A DNA stretch of 64,000 nt from contig NZ_KE136354.1 in the NCBI RefSeq assembly GCF_000406945.1, positions 2,403,685 to 2,467,684 on the forward strand, given 5' to 3'. Each line of letters opens with the position of its first letter. The first letter of the stretch is position 1. The stretch is from Enterococcus dispar ATCC 51266. Lineage in GTDB: Bacteria; Bacillota; Bacilli; Lactobacillales; Enterococcaceae. The position numbers and the translations under genes are program-made. The notes under the pieces were generated by a model, which was not told the origin of the DNA, did no database searches, and worked only from the letters and a program-made list of their open reading frames with translations. Of the stretch, positions 44,491 through 51,747 are shown in pieces.

Positions 44491-44724
44491 TTGCCAGAGA
44501 TGCGAAAAAAACGGCTAATGCAGGTAGAAAATCAAGTTGTATTACCGTTAAGTCATGAATTTCTAGTAAAGAATAATTTACAAGCTGATAGTATTGTAAA
44601 AGTGGATGAAGCTTTATTAGCACAGGCTTTGACGGTGCTTTCCAAAGAAGATATTTTAGAAGACGTTTTAGCCAAAGTGATGAATCAATATACAGATGAA
44701 GAGGAAGACAATCATGAAAATTAG
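44491..44724 (+). CDS. Small AbrB/MazE-like protein
   Basis: About 77 residues. MQVENQVVLPLSHEFLVKNNLQADSIVKVDE resembles the swapped-hairpin AbrB/MazE DNA-binding fold (strand, PLSHEFL helix, LQADSIVKV strand); this rests on pattern only. A Leu-rich helix and an acidic tail (DEEEDNHEN) follow, as in antitoxins. I choose TTG 44491 because GGGGGGAG lies directly before it; ATG 44500 is also possible. It overlaps the next GNAT gene by 11 bases. It could be an antitoxin-like or transcriptional partner, but no toxin family is recognised next to it. Confidence 0.6.
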   Translation: MPEMRKKRLMQVENQVVLPLSHEFLVKNNLQADSIVKVDEALLAQALTVLSKEDILEDVLAKVMNQYTDEEEDNHEN

Positions 44725-45226
44725 AAACGCTACTGCAGAAGACTATAACGAGATTTATCAGTTAGTCAAAGAGGCTTTTAAAACAGCACAGGTTTCAGAT
44801 GGAAATGAACAAGATTTTGTTGTAGCCTTACGCCAAAAAGATACATTTATTCCAGCTTTGGAATTTGTCGCTGTTGAAGGAGAAAAAATTATCGGCCATG
44901 TTATGTTAAGTGAGCAAGAAGTTAAAGCCAAAGACGGCGTCCGCAACTTTTTACTTTTAGCCCCATTAAGTGTTGCCTTTGACTATCGTAACCAGGGAAT
45001 TGGCGGTGCCTTAATGGAAGAGGCTTTTAAAAAAGCCGTGGCAATGGAACATCACGCAGTGTTCTTAGTAGGTAACCCAGATTATTATGCCCGCTATGGC
45101 TTCCGTCAGATTGATACTTTTGGGTTGAAAAATAAAAGTGCTATTCCCGATCAATTTATTTTGGGACAAGAATTGGTTCATGGTGTGTTAGAAGATCTTG
45201 AAGGTGAATTAGAAATTATAGAATAA
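44714..45226 (+). CDS. GNAT acetyltransferase, YhbS-like
   Basis: A 170-residue acetyltransferase of the YhbS type. MKIRNATAEDYNEIYQLVKEAF opens the fold, LLAPLSVAFDYRNQGIGGALMEEAF near residue 80 holds the acetyl-CoA loop, and VFLVGNPDYYARYGFRQ near 115 is typical of the group. ATG 44714 lies inside the end of the AbrB-like gene, after GAAGAGGAAG. The substrate is unknown. It shares an operon with the genes on both sides. Confidence 0.85.
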   Translation: MKIRNATAEDYNEIYQLVKEAFKTAQVSDGNEQDFVVALRQKDTFIPALEFVAVEGEKIIGHVMLSEQEVKAKDGVRNFLLLAPLSVAFDYRNQGIGGALMEEAFKKAVAMEHHAVFLVGNPDYYARYGFRQIDTFGLKNKSAIPDQFILGQELVHGVLEDLEGELEIIE

Positions 45227-45239
45227 GGAAGTGGTTAAA

Positions 45240-45830
45240 ATGCCGAAAACGCGAATTGAGGCATTTACAGATGCGGTAATTGCCATTGTCATGACCATTT
45301 TAGTACTGGAATTACATGAGCCAAACGGGAGCACTTGGCGCGCTTTTGCCGGTGTAGAACATCAATTTGCTATTTATTTAATTAGTTTTATTTCACTGGC
45401 GGTTTATTGGAATAATCATCATCATTTATTTAATATTGTTCAAAAAGTCGACGGTTGGGTTTTATGGACCAATAATCTATTTATTCTAATGATGACACTC
45501 TTTCCTTTTGCGACAGCTTGGATTGGTGATTATCCTGTGGAATTGGCACCCCAGTTGTTGTATGGCTTGGTGATTTTTGGTACGGACTTGGCGTATTGCC
45601 TTTTGGGATATGCTTTGGTGCGGGTAAATGGAAAAAATTCTGAGGTGGGGAAACTCTTCGCCCATTATCCCAAGATGCGAATTACTTTAATATTGAATGT
45701 CATTGCTTTATTAGCAGGTTGGCTGATCCATCCGGTTGGTGTCTTGGTGGTCAATGCATTGATGTTAATCATGTGGTTTATTCCCGAGAAAAAAATTGAA
45801 GAGCTAAGTCATTTAAACGAAAGAAAGTGA
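45240..45830 (+). CDS. TMEM175-family potassium channel-like protein
   Basis: A 196-residue membrane protein with about six helices. The first helix carries the family motif as RIEAFTDAVIAIVMTILVLEL (split: RIEAFTDAVIA then IVMTILVLEL), where bacterial TMEM175 proteins read RxxxFSD; here Ser is replaced by Thr. FISLAVYWNNHHHLF near residue 60 matches the conserved second-helix region. Bacterial members form tetrameric K+-permeable channels. ATG 45240 follows AAGGAAGTGG. In the operon between GNAT and the HicB-like gene. Confidence 0.85.
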   Translation: MPKTRIEAFTDAVIAIVMTILVLELHEPNGSTWRAFAGVEHQFAIYLISFISLAVYWNNHHHLFNIVQKVDGWVLWTNNLFILMMTLFPFATAWIGDYPVELAPQLLYGLVIFGTDLAYCLLGYALVRVNGKNSEVGKLFAHYPKMRITLILNVIALLAGWLIHPVGVLVVNALMLIMWFIPEKKIEELSHLNERK

Positions 45831-45834
45831 TTTT

Positions 45835-46131
45835 ATGTTTGAAATTTTTGATGAATTAAACCTCCACGTTACCGAAATGCCAGTGGAATTAGAAGAAAAT
45901 CGTCCGGTTTATCGCGGCTTTTTACGGGAATTACCTCAAATTGCTGGGGAGGGCCACTCCCGCCAAGCGTTATATCGCCAATTGGCAGAAAAATATGCGA
46001 CCTATCGGGAAAGTCTGGTGGAGCAAAGTAGTGAAGAGACCCAAACCACATCGCTACTAAGTGCCGAACAGTTGCTGAAGTACTATGATGGCGAAACTTT
46101 TGACGGTTTTTCTTTTGGTGAAAAAGAATGA
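45835..46131 (+). CDS. Small acidic protein, HicB-like
   Basis: A 98-residue acidic soluble protein with no firm family. YRGFLRELPQIAGEGHSRQALYRQLAEKYATYRE (residues about 25-58, given here in two halves of the same helix-strand unit) resembles the degraded RNase H-like fold of HicB antitoxins. The C-terminal tail (LLSAEQLLKYYDGETFDGF) could be a partner-binding segment. No HicA toxin lies next to it. It starts four bases after the TMEM175 stop. Confidence 0.55.
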   Translation: MFEIFDELNLHVTEMPVELEENRPVYRGFLRELPQIAGEGHSRQALYRQLAEKYATYRESLVEQSSEETQTTSLLSAEQLLKYYDGETFDGFSFGEKE

Positions 46132-46193
46132 TTTTTTTAAAGATCAGGAAAGAGATTTGAATTCCTTTGGGGGATAAAAATCAATCAGACTGC

Positions 46194-46222
46194 TTGACCC
46201 TTTTAGCAAAAATAGGTACAAT
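46194..46222 (+). promoter_or_regulatory. Strong promoter before attenuator-like RNA
   Basis: TTGACC (46194-46199), exactly 17 bases, TACAAT (46217-46222). Transcription would start near 46229. Confidence 0.7.
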
Positions 46223-46228
46223 GACTTT

Positions 46229-46323
46229 TGTGAATATTTTCAAATCGTACAGATAACACGTCATTGGGCGTGTCGAGAGAGAGGCGGTTTCTATTTCGGT
46301 AGAAACTGCTTCTCTTTTTTTGG
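46229..46323 (+). ncRNA. Short RNA or attenuator before MFS gene
   Basis: From the promoter at 46194 to a strong terminator there are only about 95 bases. The RNA would contain a small hairpin ACACG/CGTGT (about 46254-46271) and the terminator GAGGCGGTTTCTA with TAGAAACTGCTTCTC plus TTTTTTT (46280-46322). It ends 115 bases before the MFS exporter gene, so it could be a small RNA or a drug- or ligand-responsive attenuator. It does not match a riboswitch class that I recognise. Confidence 0.55.
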
Positions 46324-46439
46324 GCTTAAAGTTGCTTGGAGTAAATAAAATAAAGCAATCAACGTAATATTGTAAATTTTTAGCGAGTAACGTATTTCGC
46401 CCAAATTTTTGTACCAGATGAAAACAAAGGAGGAGTTTG

Positions 46440-47801
46440 ATGGAGAAAAAAATTCACTTATTATTAGCTGTTTTGGCAACAGGAATGATGTCTTTTGCTG
46501 GTGTTTTAATTGAAACGGCGATGAATGTTACCTTCCCTACTTTGATTAGTGAGTTTGGGATTACGACTGGTCAAGTTCAGTGGGTGACGACAATTTATCT
46601 TTTAGTCATTGCAATCATTGTGCCTTTTTCGACGTATTTATTGAAAAATTTTCAAATTCGGACGTTGTTTTTGGCTTCGAATCTTTTATTTATGACAGGA
46701 CTATTGATTGACTTTTGGTCCCCTAATTTTGCGGTTTTATTAGCAGGACGTCTATTACAAGGGGTCAGTACAGGGATTGCATTACCCTTAATGTTTCACA
46801 TTATTTTAACTTATACTCCCATTGATAGACGGGGAGCAATGATTGGGATTGGTAATTTAACCACTTCCATTGCACCGGCAATTGGTCCCACCTATGGGGG
46901 CGTCTTGACTTCAGCTTTGTCATGGCACTATATCTTTTTGTTTTTAGTGCCCGTTTTATTGCTATCATTAGGTTTAGGTGTGTATGCGATTCCTAGTATG
47001 GCTGTTAAAAAAGGCGGTAAGTTGGATATCCCAAGTATGGCTGGCATCGTTTTAATGTTTACGGGCTTTTTACTATTTTTAAATCAAGTAGGGACGTTAA
47101 CGAGTGTGATTCCACTTATTGTGGGGTTAGCCGGTTTAGGCCTCTTTTATCATCGTTCTACCAATGTGAAAGATCCCCTAATTCGTTTAGATGTTTTAAA
47201 AAATAAAGGTTTTCTTTTATTTTTACTGGGCTTTTTAGTTTGCCAATTTTTACTGTTGGGCATTTCCTTTGTCCTACCAAATTTTGTCCAAATTGTGATG
47301 GGAAAAGATGCTTTTGTGGCGGGGCTGGTGATGCTGCCGGGAGCTGCCGTCGGGGCTATTTTGGCACCTATTTCTGGGCGTGTGTTGGATAATCAAGGTG
47401 CTAAAAAACCAATTTTATTTGGCTTGAGCCTCGTCACAATTGGTTGGCTGGCTTTAACGTTATTATTACAAGCGCCTATTTTATTAGGGTTTGTTGCGGC
47501 CCACGTCTTTTATATGATTGGGATTGGTTTTTCATATAGCAATATGATGACTACAGGAATGGGCCAAATTTCTACAGAAATGTTTGCTGATGGCAATGCT
47601 ATTTTTAATACTTTGCAGCAATTCTCTGGTGCGGTGGCAACTGCTATTGTGGCGACTATTATTAATTTGGCACAAAAAAGTCAGGCAAATTATCAAGTTG
47701 GGACAGTCTTTGGTTCGCAAATGGCAATGCTCTTTTTATTTGTTTTAGCACTTCTTGTATTAATTAGTTGTGTACGCTATTTTAAGGGTAAACAAAATTA
47801 A
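46440..47801 (+). CDS. MFS exporter, DHA2 (EmrB/QacA) family
   Basis: A 453-residue proton-driven exporter with about 14 hydrophobic segments. Motif C-like ETAMNVTFPTLISEFGI follows the first helix, WVTTIYLLVIAIIVPFSTYLL matches the second/third helices (split at VIAI), and LAGRLLQGVSTGIALPLMF is the conserved fourth-helix region. Members export drugs or lipophilic cations. ATG 46440 follows AAAGGAGGAG. Expression may be controlled by the attenuator-like RNA upstream. Substrate unknown. Confidence 0.88.
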   Translation: MEKKIHLLLAVLATGMMSFAGVLIETAMNVTFPTLISEFGITTGQVQWVTTIYLLVIAIIVPFSTYLLKNFQIRTLFLASNLLFMTGLLIDFWSPNFAVLLAGRLLQGVSTGIALPLMFHIILTYTPIDRRGAMIGIGNLTTSIAPAIGPTYGGVLTSALSWHYIFLFLVPVLLLSLGLGVYAIPSMAVKKGGKLDIPSMAGIVLMFTGFLLFLNQVGTLTSVIPLIVGLAGLGLFYHRSTNVKDPLIRLDVLKNKGFLLFLLGFLVCQFLLLGISFVLPNFVQIVMGKDAFVAGLVMLPGAAVGAILAPISGRVLDNQGAKKPILFGLSLVTIGWLALTLLLQAPILLGFVAAHVFYMIGIGFSYSNMMTTGMGQISTEMFADGNAIFNTLQQFSGAVATAIVATIINLAQKSQANYQVGTVFGSQMAMLFLFVLALLVLISCVRYFKGKQN

Positions 47802-47862
47802 AAAAAAACTGACGTAAGCTGCACTGATTTTTCAGTTAGCAGTTTGAGTCAGTTTTTTTGTT
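47800..47862 (+). terminator. Terminator of MFS gene
   Basis: AAAAAAACTGAC and GTCAGTTTTTTT form the outer stem, with a second hairpin (AAGCTGCACTGA with TCAGTTAGCAGTTT) inside. Confidence 0.85.
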
Positions 47863-47899
47863 GATAAAGGAATCATCTGGTTATCATAAGCAATGTGGC

Positions 47900-48120
47900 G
47901 GATCTGCTAGGATTAAAAAAGAGCTATCTGCTTCTTTAGCTTTTCTTTTGATCTAGCCCACAAACGAACTCTTGGCGACAATAAGCTAAAATTTGAAGAA
48001 ATTTGAAAAACAATTTATTAAAATTCTATCTTATTGCTAGCGAGTTGTGCGAGTTCATTTAGCTTTTCTTTGATCTAGCACAGGCAACAATTTTTCCAAA
48101 GAGCTACCCGCTGCCTTTAG
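47900..48120 (+). repeat. Dispersed hairpin repeat, copy 5 (B plus partial A)
   Basis: Module B (47965-48056) reads CGAACTCTTGGCGACAATAAGC on the left (22 bases; positions 47966-47986) and CTTATTGCTAGCGAG with GCGAGTTC on the right. It is flanked on both sides by a direct repeat TAGCTTTTCTTT(T)GATCTAGC. A remnant of module A (TTTTTCCAAAGAGCTACCC, about 48090-48109) follows. It lies between the MFS terminator and the 3' end of the convergent acyltransferase gene. Confidence 0.75.
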
Positions 48121-49115
48121 CTTTTCTTATCGGGCATAATCCAATGATTGATTTTTTTAGTGACGATACTTAAGCGGTGCGTCACTTTAGGGCGGGATAA
48201 AATATAGACGGTTAACAGCGTTCCACTAACTAGGATAAGCCCGTGTAATAATGGATTTTTCACAAATTCACCAATTTGAACAATCGGAGCAATTAAATAA
48301 ATGTGCAAAAGATAGATTGCCAATGTATTTTGTCCCCAAACAGTATAAAAGTGGCGTTTTTCAGTCGCCATCACCAAGAAGGCGAAAACAAAAGCAAATC
48401 CTAATGCATAAAGGCACAGATCAGCCAAAATATTTTGCCACAGTGGGATTTCAAATAGGTCATAGGCTCTATCACCCCATAAAATCTCAGGAGGCAATTG
48501 GGTATTAACCCAAAGAAAGGCTGTTATTAATCCTAAAATAATCACCAACAAGCCTAATAAACGTGAAAAAGGGAATCGGCGTAATTTTTCGATCATTTTG
48601 CGGTCGGTGTAATAGCCGGCTAAAAAGAAAGGCAAAAAACCTAATGTGCGGGCCATTGCCATATAGGTGCCAAACTCAGTTAGAAAACCCGAAAAAATAC
48701 CAACGATAAAGCTAAAAATCAAAATGTGTCGGACTTTAATTAAATCGGGTAGCAACAGGCGCCAGATGAACATACAATACAGATACCAAAGCGTCCACCC
48801 CGGATTTAAAATCGTGATGGTTTCAATTTTTCCCATTAATAACAAAATGATGCTTAAAATGAAGTTTAAAATGAGATAAGGAATAAGAAAAGTTTTGACG
48901 GCGGTTTTCCGTCCTTTTTGGACCTGTTTTGAAAAATAGCCGGAAATAAAAATAAAGACAGGCATATGAAATAAGTAAATAAAAACATAGAAAAATTCTG
49001 CTGTCTGGTTCGTTAAGCGGAAATATTCCAATGCGTGGCCTAAAACGACTAAAAAGATTAAGACCCCTCTTAAATTATCAAAAAGTAATTCCCGGTGTTT
49101 GGAAATAATGGACAC
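48117..49115 (-). CDS. Membrane acyltransferase (acyltransferase_3)
   Basis: A 332-residue polytopic protein of the OafA/acyltransferase_3 family, which O-acylates sugars or cell-surface polymers. FDNLRGVLIFLVVLGHALEY at residues 12-31 holds the conserved Arg and His. HMPVFIFISGYFSKQV follows near 50, and about ten helices are visible. The start is uncertain: GTG 49115 touches the AGGAGG ribosome site, whereas an in-frame ATT codon two codons later has normal spacing. No substrate can be assigned. Divergent from the esterase gene with only about 60 bases between them. Confidence 0.85.
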   Translation of the reverse strand: MSIISKHRELLFDNLRGVLIFLVVLGHALEYFRLTNQTAEFFYVFIYLFHMPVFIFISGYFSKQVQKGRKTAVKTFLIPYLILNFILSIILLLMGKIETITILNPGWTLWYLYCMFIWRLLLPDLIKVRHILIFSFIVGIFSGFLTEFGTYMAMARTLGFLPFFLAGYYTDRKMIEKLRRFPFSRLLGLLVIILGLITAFLWVNTQLPPEILWGDRAYDLFEIPLWQNILADLCLYALGFAFVFAFLVMATEKRHFYTVWGQNTLAIYLLHIYLIAPIVQIGEFVKNPLLHGLILVSGTLLTVYILSRPKVTHRLSIVTKKINHWIMPDKKS

Positions 49116-49177
49116 CTCCTAGTCCGTCAGTTATGCTAGAGATAACACTATTGTACCATTTTTAAAGGAGGGGTGAG

Positions 49178-50056
49178 ATGCGTTATTCGGCAAAATTTGT
49201 CAAACAGGTTTTCAAAGTCATTCAAATGAAAAAACTCGTGGGGATTGCGATGGTAGCACCACCAAAACGACGTAATATTAATATTCGTCAATTAGAAAAT
49301 AGCGACATTCCGCAAAAACGCAGTCAAATTAGTGGCAGAGAACTGATTACACTCTTTCCACCTCATGTGACGAAAAAACATGTGCTCTATTTGCATGGCG
49401 GGGGTTATGCCTTGGAAGCATCTCCTTTTCATAAGCAAATTCAAGAACGTTTTGTTAGTCGTTTCAATTTAAAAGTCAGCTATTTTGATTATCCTTTAGC
49501 GCCGGAATCTACAGCAGTTCAAACGCTGGCTGCCACCAAAGCTGCTTTTTATCATTTGCGTTATTTGTATCCGGATGATGAATTTTATATCTTTGGTGAT
49601 TCTGCTGGTGGGGGCTTATCGATGAGTTTAGCCCAGCATTTAAGAGATGAGGATGCGTTAAGGCGACCACAAAAATTGGCTTTGGCCTCTCCTTGGTTAG
49701 ATGTTTCAGTAAGCGATCCACGCTCAGAGGAATTAGAAGAAAAAGATGTTTTGTTAGAAAAAGATTTGTTAACGCAAGCTGGAGCCGCCTATGCCGGAAA
49801 TTTAGCCGTAGATGATCCCTTAGTCTCACCTATTTATGGAACATTCCAAGACTTGGGGGAGCTTTTAGTGATTAGCGGTACCGATGAAATTTTATATCCA
49901 GATGTTTTGCGTTTAAAAGAAAAAGTCGCTAATATCACCGGTACTACCTTAAGCTTAATTATTGTGCCGGATATGATGCATGATTTTGTCGTATATCCTT
50001 TAAGAGAATCCTTGCCTTATATCGATGAAATGGGGGAATTTTTTGCTGCTGATTAA
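49178..50056 (+). CDS. Alpha/beta-hydrolase esterase, HSL-like
   Basis: A 292-residue esterase of the hormone-sensitive-lipase group. It shows the oxyanion motif LYLHGGGYALEAS near residue 70, the nucleophile elbow FGDSAGGGLSM near 140, and the catalytic Asp and His in ISGTDEILYPD near 232 and PDMMHDFVVYPL near 266. No signal peptide is present. AAAGGAGGGG precedes the start. It probably hydrolyses short acyl esters; physiological substrate unknown. Confidence 0.88.
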   Translation: MRYSAKFVKQVFKVIQMKKLVGIAMVAPPKRRNINIRQLENSDIPQKRSQISGRELITLFPPHVTKKHVLYLHGGGYALEASPFHKQIQERFVSRFNLKVSYFDYPLAPESTAVQTLAATKAAFYHLRYLYPDDEFYIFGDSAGGGLSMSLAQHLRDEDALRRPQKLALASPWLDVSVSDPRSEELEEKDVLLEKDLLTQAGAAYAGNLAVDDPLVSPIYGTFQDLGELLVISGTDEILYPDVLRLKEKVANITGTTLSLIIVPDMMHDFVVYPLRESLPYIDEMGEFFAAD

Positions 50057-50093
50057 AAGCTGCAAAAAATGGTAATCGCTCAAAGTGAAGTTT

Positions 50094-50232
50094 GCAAGCC
50101 CTGCTATGTAGTAGGCATTACTAAAAAAGACCTGATCAAAGTGGGAAAACAAGAAGTAACCTTTAATAGTTAGACAAAAAATCTACTTTTAAGGGAGCTT
50201 CAAGCATCCTACTTTGGTACAGGGCTTTTTTT
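50094..50232 (+). terminator. Long structured terminator after esterase gene
   Basis: AAGCCCTG-7-GTAGG (50096-50115) is matched by CCTAC-7-CAGGGCTT (about 50209-50228), followed by nine T. About 90 bases of loop lie between. It acts as a terminator on + only; the minus strand lacks a matching T-run. Confidence 0.5.
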
Positions 50233-50253
50233 TTGCACAATCGGTAGCTGTAT

Positions 50254-50853
50254 TTAAATTTTTGGTAACATTTTTTTCATCAAATCAAATTGTTCGGTTA
50301 ACTGCTGGTGCGTAATACCGCCGGTAAGAGCCATAACACTCATGCCTTCAATGACAAACATGAAATTTTCGGCAATCTCAGCAATTTTGTCGTCTCTTAA
50401 AATACCTTGAGCAACTCCTAATTCCAAAATAGCCAAAATTGTTTTTTTCGTCGCAGCTAGTTGCTCTTGTTGAAATTTATGATCGGCTGCTGTTTTATGG
50501 GTAAAATAATACTCATACATTGATCGCAACAAACTATTATCCATTTGATTTAACAAGCGATCTTCATGGCTAGCCAAATAGTCATTTAACAATTCTTCAA
50601 AAGGCGGATTTTTAGTGATAGCTTGTCGAATGTCATCAAATTTGCGATTGGAACGCTGTTTAATGACTTCCATGAATATTTGGTCAACAGAATCAAAGTA
50701 CAAATAAATGCCGCCGCGGCTGATACCAGTGGCCTCAATTATATCTTTCATTGTTACGTCAATTAAGCCTTTTTGGCGAAAAACATGGCGCGCACTGGTT
50801 AAAATAGCTTCACGTTTTTGCCGCTTGCGTTCGGCGTTGGATAAATTTTTCAT
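50254..50853 (-). CDS. TetR family regulator of ECF-S gene
   Basis: A 199-residue TetR-type repressor. The helix-turn-helix is TMKDIIEATGISRGGIYLYFDS (about residues 34-55, split at ATG), followed by a helical ligand domain. TGAGGTGAG precedes the start. It is divergent from an ECF-transporter S component, and two perfect palindromes with the half-site TGACAC lie between the genes. It therefore very likely represses itself and the transporter gene. The signal is probably the transported vitamin or a related compound, by inference. Confidence 0.88.
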   Translation of the reverse strand: MKNLSNAERKRQKREAILTSARHVFRQKGLIDVTMKDIIEATGISRGGIYLYFDSVDQIFMEVIKQRSNRKFDDIRQAITKNPPFEELLNDYLASHEDRLLNQMDNSLLRSMYEYYFTHKTAADHKFQQEQLAATKKTILAILELGVAQGILRDDKIAEIAENFMFVIEGMSVMALTGGITHQQLTEQFDLMKKMLPKI

Positions 50854-50871
50854 TTTCTCACCTCAAATTAG

Positions 50872-50923
50872 TGACACGCGTGTCATTTTCTTGTATAATC
50901 ACTTCAATGACACTAGTGTCATT
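50872..50923. promoter_or_regulatory. Twin TetR operators in divergent promoter region
   Basis: TGACACGCGTGTCA (50872-50885) and AATGACACTAGTGTCATT (50906-50923) are perfect palindromes with common half-site TGACAC and a two-base centre. TATAAT (about 50894-50899) lies between them. Confidence 0.88.
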
Positions 50924-50949
50924 ATAATTGAATTAAAAGGAGAACTCAA

Positions 50950-51552
50950 ATGAATACGAAAAGTAAAAGTTATCGGATTGCCATTCGGGCTATTTTAATT
51001 GCTATTATTATTTTACAAGCGATGGTGCCATTTTTAGGTTTTATTCCATTAGGGATTACAAGCTTAACGATTATTCATATTACTGTGATCGTGGCAGCGA
51101 TTGTTTTGGGAACAAAAGATGGGATGTTTGTCGGTTTAGTTTGGGGAATTTGCACCATTATTCGGGCCTTTACTTCGCCAACTACACCAATAGATACAAT
51201 GGTTTTCACCAATCCTATTGTCTCTGTCGTCCCACGGGTTCTAGTCGGTTTAGTGGCTGGCTTATTGTTTCACTGGTGGTATAAGAAAAATGAAAATCTT
51301 TATGTAGCCTCTATTTTAGCTGCGATTGGTGGCACATTAACCAATACGATTTTAGTTTTAACTTTCATGGGAACGATTTATACTGGGCCAGTCGCATCGG
51401 CTTATGGCGTTGATCCTACTGGTTTATTAAAAGTTTTAGCAACAATTGTGGCAACGAATGGTGTGAGTGAAGTGATCGGTGCTGTAATTTTAACGCCGAT
51501 TTTAGTTAAAGCGATTTTTACGGCAACACATTTAAGACCTGTTTATCGTTAA
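50950..51552 (+). CDS. ECF transporter S component
   Basis: A 200-residue membrane protein with six hydrophobic segments. FLGFIPLGITSLTIIHITVI near residues 28-47 and LGTKDGMFVGLVWGICTIIRAF are typical of S components related to the pantothenate (PanT) branch. S components bind a vitamin and join a shared EcfA/A'/T energising module, which is not in this window. AAAAGGAGAAC precedes the start. Controlled by the divergent TetR gene. The vitamin specificity is not certain. Confidence 0.82.
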   Translation: MNTKSKSYRIAIRAILIAIIILQAMVPFLGFIPLGITSLTIIHITVIVAAIVLGTKDGMFVGLVWGICTIIRAFTSPTTPIDTMVFTNPIVSVVPRVLVGLVAGLLFHWWYKKNENLYVASILAAIGGTLTNTILVLTFMGTIYTGPVASAYGVDPTGLLKVLATIVATNGVSEVIGAVILTPILVKAIFTATHLRPVYR

Positions 51553-51557
51553 TTAGA

Positions 51558-51637
51558 GCTTAAAAGCAGTGGTGCAAAAGGAAATCTTCTATCCTTTTAA
51601 GAAGGTGCAAGTTTTCTTTTGACCGCTGCTTTTTTGT
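51558..51637 (+). terminator. Terminator of ECF-S gene
   Basis: AAAAGCAGTGGTGCAAAAG pairs with CTTTTGACCGCTGCTTTT, ending in TTTTTT; the loop contains a smaller ATCCTTTT hairpin. Confidence 0.75.
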
Positions 51638-51702
51638 TAGCTCAAATGTAGTGCATGAAGATAAGGCCGTGATAAGCTAACTATGTAAAGGCGCTTATTT
51701 AT

Positions 51703-51738
51703 AAAAAGGGGCCGTGACAAGTCTTTGTCACGGCCCCT
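51703..51738 (-). terminator. Terminator of CoADR-like gene
   Basis: GGGGCCGTGACAA and TTGTCACGGCCCC form a perfect GC-rich stem. On the minus strand it is followed by TTTTT. Confidence 0.92.
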
Positions 51739-51747
51739 AAAGCATTC

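Noticed and set aside
44491..45226. Classical TacAT-type GNAT toxin with antitoxin
   Set aside because: The GNAT is of YhbS type, not the TacT type, and the small partner looks AbrB-like rather than ribbon-helix-helix. I keep only a weaker operon-level hypothesis.
46221..46256. 11-codon leader peptide ATG ACT TTT ... TAA before the attenuator
   Set aside because: Its ATG overlaps the -10 element TACAAT, so it would not be part of the transcript from that promoter.
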